A stretch of DNA of 64,000 bases from Luteococcus sp038433135 (GCF_038433135.1 NZ_JBCDMV010000019.1:62001-126000); one strand, 5' to 3'; shown: positions 1 to 8,807, numbered from the stretch's first letter. The notes: generated by a model from the letters alone, not told the origin. A program made the numbers and translations.

Positions 1-716
1 CAGGCGCGCTTGTCGGCGACGGTCTCCGGGCCCTCGTAGGGGTCGCTGAGCAGGACCACCTCGTCGGGCCAGCACAACGCGGCGGCGGCGATCCGCCCGT
101 CGCGCCGGATCAGGAAGGAACGCTGTGGGTCGTAGCCGTCGGCCTCCGGGTCGTGGTCGTCGGCGAACAGCTGGTAGATCTGTTCGCGAGGTGCCGACGG
201 CGACCAGGAAGCGTGCTGCGCCACGTAGTGGCTGGCCTCCAGCCAGCGCACCAGCTCCCGGTCCGCGTCGGGGATCGGGGCAGTGTTCCCGCGGTGCGCG
301 GCGGCCCAGGCCCGCAGGTCCTGGCCCACCACCCGTCGCCACGGCGGCATCAGCTGCACCGCGACCGCGCCAAACCGACGAGCCAGGGCACGGTCCTCGT
401 GCTGGGTGGCGTCGATCTTCATCCGCAGCGGGAGTGTGGAAGCCGCGAGCTGCGCCTCAACCAGTGCGAACTCGATGGGCGTGCCGCGCAGCCCGTCCGC
501 GACGTGGTGCACAAAGACCCGACTGTCGGGGTGAAAGACATTGTCAACGGCGCGGCAGTGGCCCAGTACCGTGCCGGAATCGTCAACGGCGACGTAGGCG
601 CGACGGTTGTTGCCCGGCGCCCAGGCGTCCTCCACCAGCAGAGGGAAGGTCGCGGCCCAGCGCTCCCGATCAGCGACGGTGGCGGGGCGGATCAGGGGCG
701 CCTGTGCTGGGTCCAT
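1..716 (-). CDS. GNAT-like acetyltransferase, 3' end beyond the window
   Basis: The reading frame opens with ATG at 716 (MDPAQAPLIRPATVADRERW) and stays open for 238 codons to the window edge, so the C-terminus is missing. The N-terminal LIRPATVADR and the segment ALARRFGAVAVQLMPPW are typical of the first half of a GNAT acyltransferase domain. A second half with a similar feel (SFLIRRDGRIAAAALCW) suggests a tandem GNAT protein. The plus-strand frames over the same bases have shadow-like composition and are not genes. A perfect hairpin separates this gene from the tRNA upstream. The substrate cannot be told. I am confident that it is a gene, and only moderately sure of the family. Confidence 0.65.
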   Translation of the reverse strand, partial: MDPAQAPLIRPATVADRERWAATFPLLVEDAWAPGNNRRAYVAVDDSGTVLGHCRAVDNVFHPDSRVFVHHVADGLRGTPIEFALVEAQLAASTLPLRMKIDATQHEDRALARRFGAVAVQLMPPWRRVVGQDLRAWAAAHRGNTAPIPDADRELVRWLEASHYVAQHASWSPSAPREQIYQLFADDHDPEADGYDPQRSFLIRRDGRIAAAALCWPDEVVLLSDPYEGPETVADKRA

Positions 717-764
717 GTCCTCATTGGACCATGCTGCCGGCGTGGACGGGAGACCGGTGGGAAC

Positions 765-800
765 GATGAAGGCCCCGGTCTGTTGACCGGGGCCTTCATC
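765..800 (-). terminator. Hairpin terminator after tRNA-His
   Basis: A perfect 16-bp inverted repeat (765-780 with 785-800) encloses the 4-base loop TGTT. It lies directly 3' of the minus-strand tRNA-His and has no T tract, as is common for actinobacterial intrinsic terminators. Confidence 0.75.
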
Positions 801-803
801 ATG

Positions 804-880
804 TGGGGTGAGTAACGGGACTTGAACCCGCGACCACCTGGACCACAACCAGGTGCTCTACCAACTGAGCTATACCCACC
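804..880 (-). tRNA. tRNA-His (GTG)
   Basis: A complete cloverleaf reads on the minus strand. The anticodon loop carries GTG, and the acceptor GTGGGTA pairs with TACTCAC. An extra 5' G at 880 faces the discriminator C at 807, the hallmark of tRNA-His (G-1:C73). The 3' CCA is encoded (806-804). Confidence 0.97.
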
Positions 881-967
881 ATGTCTCCGGGAGAACTCCC
901 TGAGCGCTGGATCAGCTTAGCGGGGAATCGCCGCGGTGTGAAATCGGGGCGAACTCCAGGCGTCGGA

Positions 968-1606
968 TCAGGCCTTCTTGGCGCCCAGCTCCGCCGGACG
1001 GGCGCCGGTCAGGGCCCCCTGATGCTTCTGTGCGATCAGCTTGGCCTCGCTGGTGCTGGGGCCGGGCGGGGCGACGAAGACGGCCTCGCGGTAGTAGCGC
1101 AACTCCTCGATGGACTCCTGGATGTCGGCCAGGGCGCGGTGATTGCCGCACTTGGCGGGGGACTGGTAGTAGGCGCGGGGGAACCAACGTCGGGACAGCT
1201 CCTTGATGCTGGAGACATCCACATTGCGGTAGTGCACCCAGCCCTCCAGCTCGGGCATGTCGCGGGCCAGGAACATCCGGTCGGTGCCGATGGTGTTGCC
1301 GGCCAGCGGGGCCTTGCGGGCATTGGGCACGAAGGTCTGGACGTAGTCGAGGACCAGCTTCTGGGCCTCTTCCATCGTGGTGCCGGTGGCCAGCTCGTCG
1401 AGCAGGCCGGATTTGGTGTGCATCTCCCGGACGAAGTCGCCCATCTGGGCCAGGGCCTCGTCGGACGGCTTGATCAGCACGTCGACGCCCTCACCCTGCA
1501 CGTTGAGATCGGAGTCGGTGACCAGGGCCGCCACCTCGATCAGGGCGTCATTGGCCAGGTCGAGCCCGGTCATCTCACAGTCGATCCACACCAGCATGTC
1601 ATTCAC
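968..1606 (-). CDS. orn: Oligoribonuclease (DEDDh 3'-5' exonuclease)
   Basis: Orn degrades 2-5 nt RNA fragments and pGpG to mononucleotides in the cytoplasm. The 212-residue protein has the DEDDh set in register with the E. coli enzyme: D9 and E11 in WIDCEMTG, D109, H156 in NHRALADI and D161. Its length is slightly above the family norm because of a short polar C-terminal tail. The start is the GTG at 1606, chosen because a TAAGGT -10 box ends six bases upstream, which makes the mRNA leaderless; no Shine-Dalgarno sequence is present. The gene stands alone between tRNA-His and a divergent GntR regulator. Confidence 0.96.
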   Translation of the reverse strand: MNDMLVWIDCEMTGLDLANDALIEVAALVTDSDLNVQGEGVDVLIKPSDEALAQMGDFVREMHTKSGLLDELATGTTMEEAQKLVLDYVQTFVPNARKAPLAGNTIGTDRMFLARDMPELEGWVHYRNVDVSSIKELSRRWFPRAYYQSPAKCGNHRALADIQESIEELRYYREAVFVAPPGPSTSEAKLIAQKHQGALTGARPAELGAKKA

Positions 1607-1618
1607 CCGTCCACCTTA
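1607..1618 (-). promoter_or_regulatory. Leaderless promoter of orn
   Basis: On the minus strand, TAAGGT (1618-1613) is followed by six bases and then the GTG start, so transcription is expected to begin at the start codon. Confidence 0.6.
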
Positions 1619-1756
1619 CGCTCCCTGCCCGGGGGCCTCGACATCCCGGGCCCCGGCACGATGCCGGGTGGAACCGGCCGCCGAAGCCAGCCAGGCCCCT
1701 CCGACGCCGAATTCTTGGACGCTCGTCTCGACTGGTCGGATGCAAGGCTTGGGGCC

Positions 1757-2494
1757 ATGGGGACCAGGGATCGTCGGGCGGAGATCGTCACTGAGCTGGA
1801 ACAGGAGTTGCGTGCCCTGCCGCGCGGGCACCGGGTGCCCGGCGAACAGCAACTGGTGGGGCGCTTTGAGGTGAGCCGCGCCACGATCCGGGCCGCGTTG
1901 CAGGAACTGGAGGCCCAGCACCTGATTCGGCGGGTCGCGGGGGTCGGCACCTTCGTCCAGCACCGGATCGCGTATCCGATCACGCCTCGCCACGCCCCAA
2001 CCTTCAGTGAGGTGGTGCGCGCGGCGGGCGCAAAGCCCCGCACCGTACTGCTGGAGCACGCCGTGGTGGGCGCCCCCCAGAAGCTTGCCGGCACACTGCC
2101 GGTGCAACCCGGTCAGCCGGTGCAGCAACTGCGTCGTCTGGGGCACATCGACCAAGAACCGGCGTGCCTGCACGAGGAGTGGTTCTCCCCACGGGTGGAG
2201 GTGGATCTGGGGCTGGCGGTGCGCAGCTTCGGCTCGGTGGGGGAGGTGTTGCGGTCCGCGGGCTTTCGGCCGCGGCGGATACTCACCCGCGGCACCATGG
2301 CGGCTGCGCCCGAGGCGATCTGTGCCCAGCTGGGCATTCCGTTGCGCGCCCAGGCCTGGATGGTGGCCAGCACCAGCGTCGACGACGACAGCCAGGAAGC
2401 CCTGGTGCACAGCCGATCCTGGCTCCGGGCAGACCTGGTGCGGATGGTCTTCGACGTGGTGCCGCTGACTGAGGCCGATCCCGGGACGGACTAG
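1757..2494 (+). CDS. GntR/HutC-family transcriptional regulator
   Basis: The 245-residue protein has an N-terminal winged helix (residues about 5-65, with PGEQQLVGRFEVSRATIRAA and HLIRRVAGVGTF) and a C-terminal UTRA-type ligand domain, so it belongs to the HutC branch of GntR. Helix-turn-helix residues are intact. The frame is open far upstream, but the ATG at 1757 gives the expected family length and the upstream part has no coding character. No obvious target gene is adjacent: orn is divergent and the next element downstream is tRNA-Arg, so autoregulation or a distant target is likely. HutC-type effectors are often amino-sugar phosphates, histidine-pathway metabolites or phosphonates; nothing here decides between them. 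Confidence 0.85.
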   Translation: MGTRDRRAEIVTELEQELRALPRGHRVPGEQQLVGRFEVSRATIRAALQELEAQHLIRRVAGVGTFVQHRIAYPITPRHAPTFSEVVRAAGAKPRTVLLEHAVVGAPQKLAGTLPVQPGQPVQQLRRLGHIDQEPACLHEEWFSPRVEVDLGLAVRSFGSVGEVLRSAGFRPRRILTRGTMAAAPEAICAQLGIPLRAQAWMVASTSVDDDSQEALVHSRSWLRADLVRMVFDVVPLTEADPGTD

Positions 2495-2529
2495 TCACCC
2501 ATGGGCACCGCTACGATGGACGTCGACCA

Positions 2530-2605
2530 GCCCCAGTAGCTCAGCGGATAGAGCAGCAGCCTTCTAATCTGTCGGTCGCAGGTTCGATTCCTGCCTGGGG
2601 CGCCA
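2530..2605 (+). tRNA. tRNA-Arg (TCT)
   Basis: Acceptor GCCCCAG pairs with CTGGGGC and the 3' CCA is encoded at 2603-2605. D and T arms are intact, and the loop CTTCTAA presents anticodon TCT. The closing pair of the anticodon stem is a C31-T39 mismatch, and 27-43 is a G-T wobble, so the anticodon stem is weaker than usual. Confidence 0.95.
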
Positions 2606-2634
2606 GTCCGTTTCCCCGACGACAGGACGAGCGC

Positions 2635-4044
2635 ATGACGACGCAGACCCGGCCCGGCACGGCATGGACGCTCGGGGGAACCCTCGATGCGTCCAGCTCG
2701 GTCAAGCCGGAACGGCGCGCCCGATCCCTGTCCGGCCTGCCACCTCAGCGTCGCCCCGGACAGCACTGGGCCATGCGGATCATCACCGACCCGTGGACCT
2801 GGATCAGCGCCGTGCTCTTCCAGCTCTACGCCCTGGTGATCTGGTTGGTCTGGCGCCAGATGTCGGCCGACAGGGTGCTGCCGGAGGGCACCATCCCCGG
2901 TCTGGACTGGCAGACGGTCAAGACCTGCGCCGGCTATGCCGCGCCCACCGCGATCGTCTGGTCGCTGGCCTTCATCTTGCTCGATCGGCTGCGGCCGATG
3001 AAGCCTTTGCTGTGGCTGTTGGCCTTCGGCTGGGGTTCCTGCATGGCCATCTGGCTCAGCCTGAACATCAACAGCTGGGCCTCGGAGATGCTGAACGTCA
3101 CCGCCAGCGCCGGCGATCCCGCCGCCCAGGCCCGGCCCGCGGTCTTCGTGGCGCCCTTCGTCGAGGAGGCCGCCAAGGCCACCTTCCTCTTCCTGCTGGC
3201 CATCCTGATCCGCTACCGGATCGTCTCGGTGCTGCAGAGCGTCGGGCTGGCCGGGCTGTCCGCCATCGGCTTCGCCTTCACCGAGAACATCGTCTACTAC
3301 GCCCGCGCCATGGTCTACGGCTCCATCACCATCGGCACCGGTGACGTGGAGGAGGCCGTCAAGCAGTTGGTCTTCCTGCGTGGCGTGATCACCAGCTACG
3401 GCCACCCCATGTTCACCATGTTCACCGGCATCGGTCTGGTGCTGGGCCTGCGGACCCGCAGCAAGCTGGTGCGGATCCTGGCGCCGCTGACCGGTTTCTG
3501 CTGCGCCGCGCTGGGCCACATGGCCTTCAACGGGATGGCGACGGTGGGGCAGCGCTCCGAGCTGATGTTGCTGATCCAGTTCGCCCTGATCATCTTCTTC
3601 ATGCTGAGTTTCCTCATCAGGCACGAGTTCAAGGAGCTCAAGCGGATTCGCACCCGGTTGGTCGACTACGTCCAGATGGGCTGGCTGCCCGGCCGCGACG
3701 TGGTCAACTACGGCTCGGCCCGGCGGCGCACCAGGCTGGTGCTGGTGGCGGCCACCCGCGGCTGGCGCACGCTGCGGGACACCGTCGCCATGATGCGCAG
3801 TGTCACCGAACTGGCCTACCTGCGCGACGCGATGGTGCGCGGCATCATCGACTCGGCCGGCAGCGAGCGGGAGAAGGAATTGCTGGCCGAGATCAAGGCG
3901 CTGCGCCACACCGCCCTGTGCGAGACCGATGGGCTGCGGATCGACTGGGCCCGCTTTGCCTTCTGGCGCAGGCTGCGCGGACGTCGCCGCTCGTCGACCC
4001 CCGCCTACCAGCCGGCCAGCAACTGGCCCGCGCCGCACAGCTGA
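2635..4044 (+). CDS. PrsW-family intramembrane protease
   Basis: This is a 469-residue polytopic membrane protein. It carries the PrsW signature motifs in order: FVEEAAKATF (the EExxK motif, near residue 177), FAFTENIVYY (near 215) and GHPMFTMFTG (near 257), followed by GHMAFN. PrsW proteins are glutamic-type or metal-dependent proteases that cleave membrane substrates such as anti-sigma factors. The first 45 residues are polar and probably cytoplasmic, and a long charged cytoplasmic tail follows the last membrane helix near residue 330. ATG 2635 is preceded by a weak AGGACGAG. An internal ATG at 2773 would drop only the disordered tail. The substrate is unknown; the nearest sigma/anti-sigma pair is about 13 kb away. 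Confidence 0.88.
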   Translation: MTTQTRPGTAWTLGGTLDASSSVKPERRARSLSGLPPQRRPGQHWAMRIITDPWTWISAVLFQLYALVIWLVWRQMSADRVLPEGTIPGLDWQTVKTCAGYAAPTAIVWSLAFILLDRLRPMKPLLWLLAFGWGSCMAIWLSLNINSWASEMLNVTASAGDPAAQARPAVFVAPFVEEAAKATFLFLLAILIRYRIVSVLQSVGLAGLSAIGFAFTENIVYYARAMVYGSITIGTGDVEEAVKQLVFLRGVITSYGHPMFTMFTGIGLVLGLRTRSKLVRILAPLTGFCCAALGHMAFNGMATVGQRSELMLLIQFALIIFFMLSFLIRHEFKELKRIRTRLVDYVQMGWLPGRDVVNYGSARRRTRLVLVAATRGWRTLRDTVAMMRSVTELAYLRDAMVRGIIDSAGSEREKELLAEIKALRHTALCETDGLRIDWARFAFWRRLRGRRRSSTPAYQPASNWPAPHS

Positions 4045-4159
4045 GCACAGTCGAGGGTTTGGCCAAACCCTCAACCATCCGCGGGCAGAAATCGGCGGGA
4101 CGTGCCACAGTGGTGGGGGAATTTCGCGGGCACTGGCCCGCGCCGTCGAAAGGAAACGC

Positions 4160-6094
4160 GTGAGCAGCACACGCTTGACGCAGGCACTGACCGAATTGCG
4201 CGAATCGCTCGCGCCCGTCCGGCTTCCGTTGCCGCTGCCGCAAGCGATGGAGCAGACCCGCAGCGCGCGGGACATGCAGCACCAGCTCGACGACTACATC
4301 CTGCCGCGGCTGGCCACCATCGACGCGCCGCTGCTGGCCGTCGTCGGTGGCTCCACCGGCGCCGGCAAGTCCACCCTGGTGAACTCCCTGGTGGGGCGCG
4401 TGGTGAGTACCCCCGGCGTGATCCGGCCCACCACCAAGTCGCCGGTGCTGATCTGCCACCCCGACGACGTCAAGTGGTTCAGCAATGACCGGATCCTGCC
4501 CGGCCTGGTTCGCTCCCGCGCCAGCTCGAACGACTCCAACACCCTGCAGATCGTCGAGGAACCCACCCTGCCCAAGGGGCTGGCGATCCTGGACGCGCCC
4601 GACGTCGACTCCGTCGTGGAACAGAACCGCAAGCTGGCCGCACAGCTGCTGCAGGCCGCCGACCTGTGGGTCTTCGTCACCTCCGCCGCCCGCTATGCCG
4701 ACGCCGTGCCGTGGGACTTCCTGAAGTCCGCCGTCGACCGCTCCGCCGCGGTCGCCGTGGTGCTTGACCGGGTGCCGCCGGCCGCGATGAACCAGGTACC
4801 GCCGCACCTGGGCCAGCTGATGACCGAGCGCGGCCTGGCCGATTCCCCGCTCTTCGCCGTCCCGGAGACCGAGACCAGCCCGGAGGGCCTGCTGCCCGAT
4901 GCCGCCGTCTCCCCGATCCGCAGCTGGCTGGCCACCCTGGCCGCCGATGCCGCCAGCCGGCAGCGCGTCGTGCTGCAGACCCTGGACGGCGCGATCGGTG
5001 CGCTGGTCACCAAGGCGCCGCCGGTGGCCACCGCCGTCGAGGCCCAGGCCGAGGCGCTGGAGAGCCTGCGCAGCGATGCCGCCAAGAGCTACCAGGAGGC
5101 CGTCCGCCAGGTCTCCGTGCAGTCCGCCGACGGCACCCTGATGCGCGGCGAGGTCCTGGCGCGCTGGCAGGAGTTCGTCGGGACCGGCGAGTTCATGAAG
5201 GTGGTGGAGCAGAAGATCGGCTGGTTGCGGGACCGGGTCTTTGCCTCCATCAAGGGCACGCCGCCGGAGGCCGACGGTGTCAAGGTGGCCGTCGAATCCG
5301 GGCTGGAGGCCCTGGTGCGGGAGCAGGGCGAGGCCGCCGCCGAGCGCGCCGAGGCCGCCTGGCGATCCACCCCCTTCGGCCGTGACGTGCTGCGCAACTG
5401 GGCCGGGGAGGACCTGTCCCGCGCCTCGGCCAGCTTCGACGACGAGGTGGCCCGCGCCATCCGCGACTGGCAGGGCGACGTGATGGAGATCGTCTCCGGC
5501 GAGGGGATGGGCAAGCGCACCCAGGCGCGCTACCTGGCGCTGGGCGTGAACGGCGTCTCCGCGGCGCTGATGGTGGTGGTCTTCGCCCACACTGGCGGCC
5601 TGACCGGCGCCGAGGTGGGCATTGCCGGCGGTTCCGTCGTGCTGGCCCAGCGGCTGCTGGAGGCGGTCTTCGGTGAGGATGCCGTCCGACGGCTGGCCGC
5701 CAAGGCCAAGTCCGACCTGGACGCCCGGGTGGAGGCCGTGATGGCCAAGGAACTGCAGCGCTACGACGAGGCGCTGGCCTCGCTGGGCGCCGATCGGGAC
5801 CAGGCCGAGCGGATCCGCCGCGCCACCGAGGAGGTGCAGTTTGCCCGGCACGAGGGCTACGACGACGCCCTGCCCGCCGGCCGCACCAGCGGCCCGGCGC
5901 TGCCGTCGGGCCAGCCTCAGCCGCAGGTGGCCGCCGCACCGCAGCAACCCGCGATCGAGACCCAGCAACAGGCCGCGATCGAGGCGCCGCAACCCGGTCG
6001 GGAGACGGTGCAGCTGAACACCGTCGCCGATCACCGCGACGCCGAGGTGGTTGACGCCGAACTGGTGGACGAGCAGACCGAGGAGAAGCGCTGA
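4160..6094 (+). CDS. Dynamin-like GTPase, first of a pair
   Basis: The 644-residue protein has a G1 P-loop GGSTGAGKST near residue 65, a switch/G3 motif LDAPDVDS near 150 and an LDRVPP segment where the usual NKxD G4 motif would be, so G4 is degenerate. Two hydrophobic segments at about residues 450-500 look like a membrane hairpin. An acidic, Gln/Ala-rich tail with repeated QQ and IEAP-like runs ends the protein. The GTG start at 4160 is chosen for the AGGAAA eight bases upstream and because the P-loop then sits at the normal distance; the frame upstream is an extension without coding character. The stop overlaps the start of the next GTPase by one base, so the two are co-translated, like other bacterial dynamin pairs that remodel membranes. 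Confidence 0.82.
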   Translation: MSSTRLTQALTELRESLAPVRLPLPLPQAMEQTRSARDMQHQLDDYILPRLATIDAPLLAVVGGSTGAGKSTLVNSLVGRVVSTPGVIRPTTKSPVLICHPDDVKWFSNDRILPGLVRSRASSNDSNTLQIVEEPTLPKGLAILDAPDVDSVVEQNRKLAAQLLQAADLWVFVTSAARYADAVPWDFLKSAVDRSAAVAVVLDRVPPAAMNQVPPHLGQLMTERGLADSPLFAVPETETSPEGLLPDAAVSPIRSWLATLAADAASRQRVVLQTLDGAIGALVTKAPPVATAVEAQAEALESLRSDAAKSYQEAVRQVSVQSADGTLMRGEVLARWQEFVGTGEFMKVVEQKIGWLRDRVFASIKGTPPEADGVKVAVESGLEALVREQGEAAAERAEAAWRSTPFGRDVLRNWAGEDLSRASASFDDEVARAIRDWQGDVMEIVSGEGMGKRTQARYLALGVNGVSAALMVVVFAHTGGLTGAEVGIAGGSVVLAQRLLEAVFGEDAVRRLAAKAKSDLDARVEAVMAKELQRYDEALASLGADRDQAERIRRATEEVQFARHEGYDDALPAGRTSGPALPSGQPQPQVAAAPQQPAIETQQQAAIEAPQPGRETVQLNTVADHRDAEVVDAELVDEQTEEKR

Positions 6095-7734
6095 TGGCCC
6101 GCAACCACACCAACCCCGACCGTCGCGGAGTGCCGGAGAAGGTCAAGGCCCTCACCGAGACCATCCAGTTGGCCGAGGGCCGCACCGAGGACGAATTGAT
6201 CGCCGAGGCGCGCAATGTCGTCGGGCACACCGACAAGCGGCTGGCCTTCAGCGGCGACATCACCGTCGTCGCGCTGGCCGGCGCCACCGGGTCCGGCAAG
6301 TCCTCCACCTTCAATGCCCTGTCCGGCACGCAGCTGGCCGTGCCCGGGGTGACCCGTCCCACCACCAGCAAGGCGATGGCCGCCTACTGGGGCGACGAGG
6401 TGCCCAATGACCTGCTGGACTGGCTGCAGGTGCCCACCCGGCACGTCGTCTCCGGCGGTGACAAGGCACTTCAGGGTCTGGTGCTGTTGGACCTGCCCGA
6501 CCACGACTCCACCGAACGTGCCCACCGTGACGAGGTGGACCGGCTGGTGCAGCTGGTGGACATGTTCATCTGGGTGGTGGATCCGCAGAAGTACGCCGAC
6601 GCCGCCCTGCACGACCGTTACCTCAAGCCGCTGGCGCAGCACGCCGAGGTGATGATGGTGGTGCTCAACCAGGCTGACCGGCTGCCCGAGGGCCAGCTGG
6701 AGCCGACGATGCGTGACCTGCGCGCCCTGCTGGATTCCGAGGGTCTGGGCAAGGCGCAGGTGTGCGCGATCAGCGCGCTGACCGGGATGGGCGTCGAGCA
6801 ACTGCGCGGCCAGCTGGCCACCGCCATCCAGAACAAGCAGATGGCCGCCAAGCGGCTGGAGGCCGACGTCACCCAGGTGGCCCGCAAGCTGTCGACGGAG
6901 ATCGGCCATGCCGACCCCAATGAGGTCAGCAAGGCCCGCGAGGCCCAACTGAACAAGGCCCTGGGCGAGGCCGCGGGCGTGGGCGTGGTGACCGAGGCGG
7001 TGCTCAAGGCCACCCGGCGCCGCGGCACGCTGGCCACCGGTTGGCCCGCGATCACCTGGATCAAGCGCTTCAAGCCCGACCCGCTGAAGCGGCTGCACCT
7101 GGATGCGGTGAAGATCGGCCGGAAGGCGGAGCTGGAACCGGCCCGGATCCAGCGCACCGGCGTCAACAAGAAGGGGTTCAGCTTCAACGGCGTCCAGCAG
7201 GCGCGGGTGGATTCCGCGGTGCGCGGGGTTGCCGATGAGGCGTCGGTGGGCCTGCCGCGCGGCTGGCAGGACGCGGTGCGTACCGCCTCCATGCGCGACG
7301 ACCAGGTGCTGGCCGACGAACTGGACCGGGCGATCGCCACCACGGATCTGGCGATGGACCGCGGCATCGGCTGGTGGAAGATCTTCCAGGTGCTGCAGTG
7401 GCTGTTGATCGCCTGCGTCGTGGTGGGTCTGGGCTGGCTGGGCGCCCGGATGGCGCTGATCTACTTCGGCGTGATGGATCTCTCCCTGGGCCCTACGTGG
7501 TACGGGCTGCCGATCCCCACCTGGTTGGTGGCCGGCGGTGTGGTCGCGGGGTTGGTACTGGCGGCGGTCAGCCGGGTCCTGGTCGAGTTCGCCGCGCAAC
7601 GCAAGGCTGCTCGCGCGACGCACGTGCTGGAGAAGTCGATCGGCCAGGTCTCCCGCGAACGGATCATCAACCCGATCAATGCGGAACTGCGCCGCTACGA
7701 GCAGGCCCGGGATTCGGTGGCTCGCGCCTTGTAG
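6094..7734 (+). CDS. Dynamin-like GTPase, second of a pair
   Basis: This 546-residue protein shares the architecture of its upstream partner but is more canonical: G1 GATGSGKSST near residue 67, G3 LDLPDHDS near 132 and G4 NQAD near 190. Two transmembrane helices lie at about 434-460 and 470-495, followed by a basic amphipathic tail. TGATG coupling to the upstream stop implies fixed stoichiometry. In other actinomycetes such pairs act at the cell membrane in division or envelope-stress repair; assigning that role here is inference. Charged helical stretches between the G domain and the membrane region would form the stalk. Confidence 0.82.
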   Translation: MARNHTNPDRRGVPEKVKALTETIQLAEGRTEDELIAEARNVVGHTDKRLAFSGDITVVALAGATGSGKSSTFNALSGTQLAVPGVTRPTTSKAMAAYWGDEVPNDLLDWLQVPTRHVVSGGDKALQGLVLLDLPDHDSTERAHRDEVDRLVQLVDMFIWVVDPQKYADAALHDRYLKPLAQHAEVMMVVLNQADRLPEGQLEPTMRDLRALLDSEGLGKAQVCAISALTGMGVEQLRGQLATAIQNKQMAAKRLEADVTQVARKLSTEIGHADPNEVSKAREAQLNKALGEAAGVGVVTEAVLKATRRRGTLATGWPAITWIKRFKPDPLKRLHLDAVKIGRKAELEPARIQRTGVNKKGFSFNGVQQARVDSAVRGVADEASVGLPRGWQDAVRTASMRDDQVLADELDRAIATTDLAMDRGIGWWKIFQVLQWLLIACVVVGLGWLGARMALIYFGVMDLSLGPTWYGLPIPTWLVAGGVVAGLVLAAVSRVLVEFAAQRKAARATHVLEKSIGQVSRERIINPINAELRRYEQARDSVARAL

Positions 7735-7756
7735 TCGAGCAGGGCCCATCCACGGG

Positions 7757-7775
7757 CCCGAGCTCGTGGAGGGGT
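7757..7775. repeat. Degenerate copy of the dispersed repeat
   Basis: CCCGAGCTCGTGGAGGGG is a diverged reverse-orientation copy of the CTCGACARGCTCGG repeat. It lies between the GTPase operon and the convergent rlmA. Confidence 0.45.
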
Positions 7776-8639
7776 TCAGGCGGGCACTGCGAAGACCGTC
7801 GCGACGAAGTGCACGCTGACGGTCAGCTCTTCCAGCTTGGCGAAGCGTTCCTGGCCGTCCAGCGGGGTGTTCCAGCGGTAGGGGGTCATGCCCCAGACCT
7901 CGTGCAGCTCCTGCGCGCTGGCCAGATGAACGGTGTCGGTGAAGCGCCGCTGTTCCAGCACGGCAAGGGATTCGGTCAGGGCCACCTGCTCGTCGTGCGG
8001 GCGGTAGTGCGGGTAGAGCACCTGACGCAGTTCGGCCAAGTGGGAGTCGCCGGGGGAGACCACCACGATCCGGCCGCCCGGGCGGATGACGCGGGTGAAC
8101 TCGGCCTCGTGCAGTGGCGCCATGATGCTGGTCAGCACGTCGACGCTGTGGTCCAGCACCGGCATCTCGATCACCGACGCCACACAGCTCAGGGCCTGCG
8201 GAACCCGGCGGGCGGTCACCTTCATGGCCGGGCGGGAGATGTCGAAGGCCATCCGGGTGGGCGCGGGGGAGTACTCGGCCGGTAGCGCGTCGAGCATGGC
8301 GGTGGTGAAGGTGCCCTCACCACAGCCGACGTCCAGCAGGCTCTCGACGGGGCGCTGCGCGCCAAGGTCCCGGATCAGGCCAGCGATTCCCTCGGACAAC
8401 ACCCGGTAGTGGCCGCGCTCCAGGAAGCGTCGGCGATCGGCCACCATGTCCGCATCGTCGCCGATCACCGCCTTTCGGGCCTTGCCGGGCCGCAGGAGGT
8501 TCACGAAGCCTTCGCGGGCCTTGTCGAAGCGGTGCCCGTTGCCGCACCACAGTTCCCGGTCGGCGACGCACAGCGGGGCATGGCAGAGGGGGCAGGCGGC
8601 GATCCCACCGGCGGGTACGGGAGGCAGGGCTTGGTTCAC
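7776..8639 (-). CDS. rlmA: 23S rRNA (guanine-N1) methyltransferase, RlmA type
   Basis: The 287-residue protein begins with a zinc-binding module (CPLC at residues 16-19, then C and a C-x3-H) followed by FDKAREGFVNLL, which is diagnostic for RlmA. A class I SAM-binding fold follows (LLDVGCGEGTF), with IMAPLHEAEFTRVIRPGGR further on. RlmA enzymes methylate N1 of G745 or G748 in helix 35 of 23S rRNA; the Gram-positive form (RlmA-II, TlrB) acts on G748. The GTG at 8639 is chosen because TACGAT stands six bases upstream (leaderless) and the zinc module then starts normally. The much longer upstream frame overlaps ssb antisense and is not coding. It is divergent from ssb. Confidence 0.92.
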   Translation of the reverse strand: MNQALPPVPAGGIAACPLCHAPLCVADRELWCGNGHRFDKAREGFVNLLRPGKARKAVIGDDADMVADRRRFLERGHYRVLSEGIAGLIRDLGAQRPVESLLDVGCGEGTFTTAMLDALPAEYSPAPTRMAFDISRPAMKVTARRVPQALSCVASVIEMPVLDHSVDVLTSIMAPLHEAEFTRVIRPGGRIVVVSPGDSHLAELRQVLYPHYRPHDEQVALTESLAVLEQRRFTDTVHLASAQELHEVWGMTPYRWNTPLDGQERFAKLEELTVSVHFVATVFAVPA

Positions 8640-8651
8640 CCCGGAATCGTA
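8640..8651 (-). promoter_or_regulatory. Leaderless promoter of rlmA
   Basis: On the minus strand, TACGAT (8651-8646), then six bases, then the GTG start at 8639. Confidence 0.55.
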
Positions 8652-8676
8652 TCGACTCGTGAGATTCGGCCCGGAG

Positions 8677-8713
8677 TTTTCCACAGCCGCGAGCTTCCGA
8701 GGACTTGTCCACA
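8677..8713 (+). promoter_or_regulatory. Two DnaA-box-like sites before ssb
   Basis: TTTTCCACA (8677-8685) and TTGTCCACA (8705-8713) lie in direct orientation 28 bp apart between rlmA and ssb. TTGTCCACA is the strong actinobacterial DnaA box; the first site differs from it by one base. They may link this ssb gene to DnaA-dependent control. Confidence 0.5.
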
Positions 8714-8807
8714 GGCGGCTCGGGGCGTGACGCAGAATCGCCTGCCTTGCAAACACTCTGGGGGACGAGCGCGCAGCGGCGCCTCGATGTCTGGAAGGGG
8801 CAGCACC

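Noticed and set aside
2530..2605. tRNA-Arg as an integration site
   Set aside because: No integrase gene and no partial duplicate of the tRNA 3' end was seen nearby; the flanks are core genes.
3893..6034. 713-codon minus-strand frame over the first GTPase
   Set aside because: It is antisense to the GTPase with its P-loop and G3 motif, and its composition is dominated by Gly, His, Gln and Leu.
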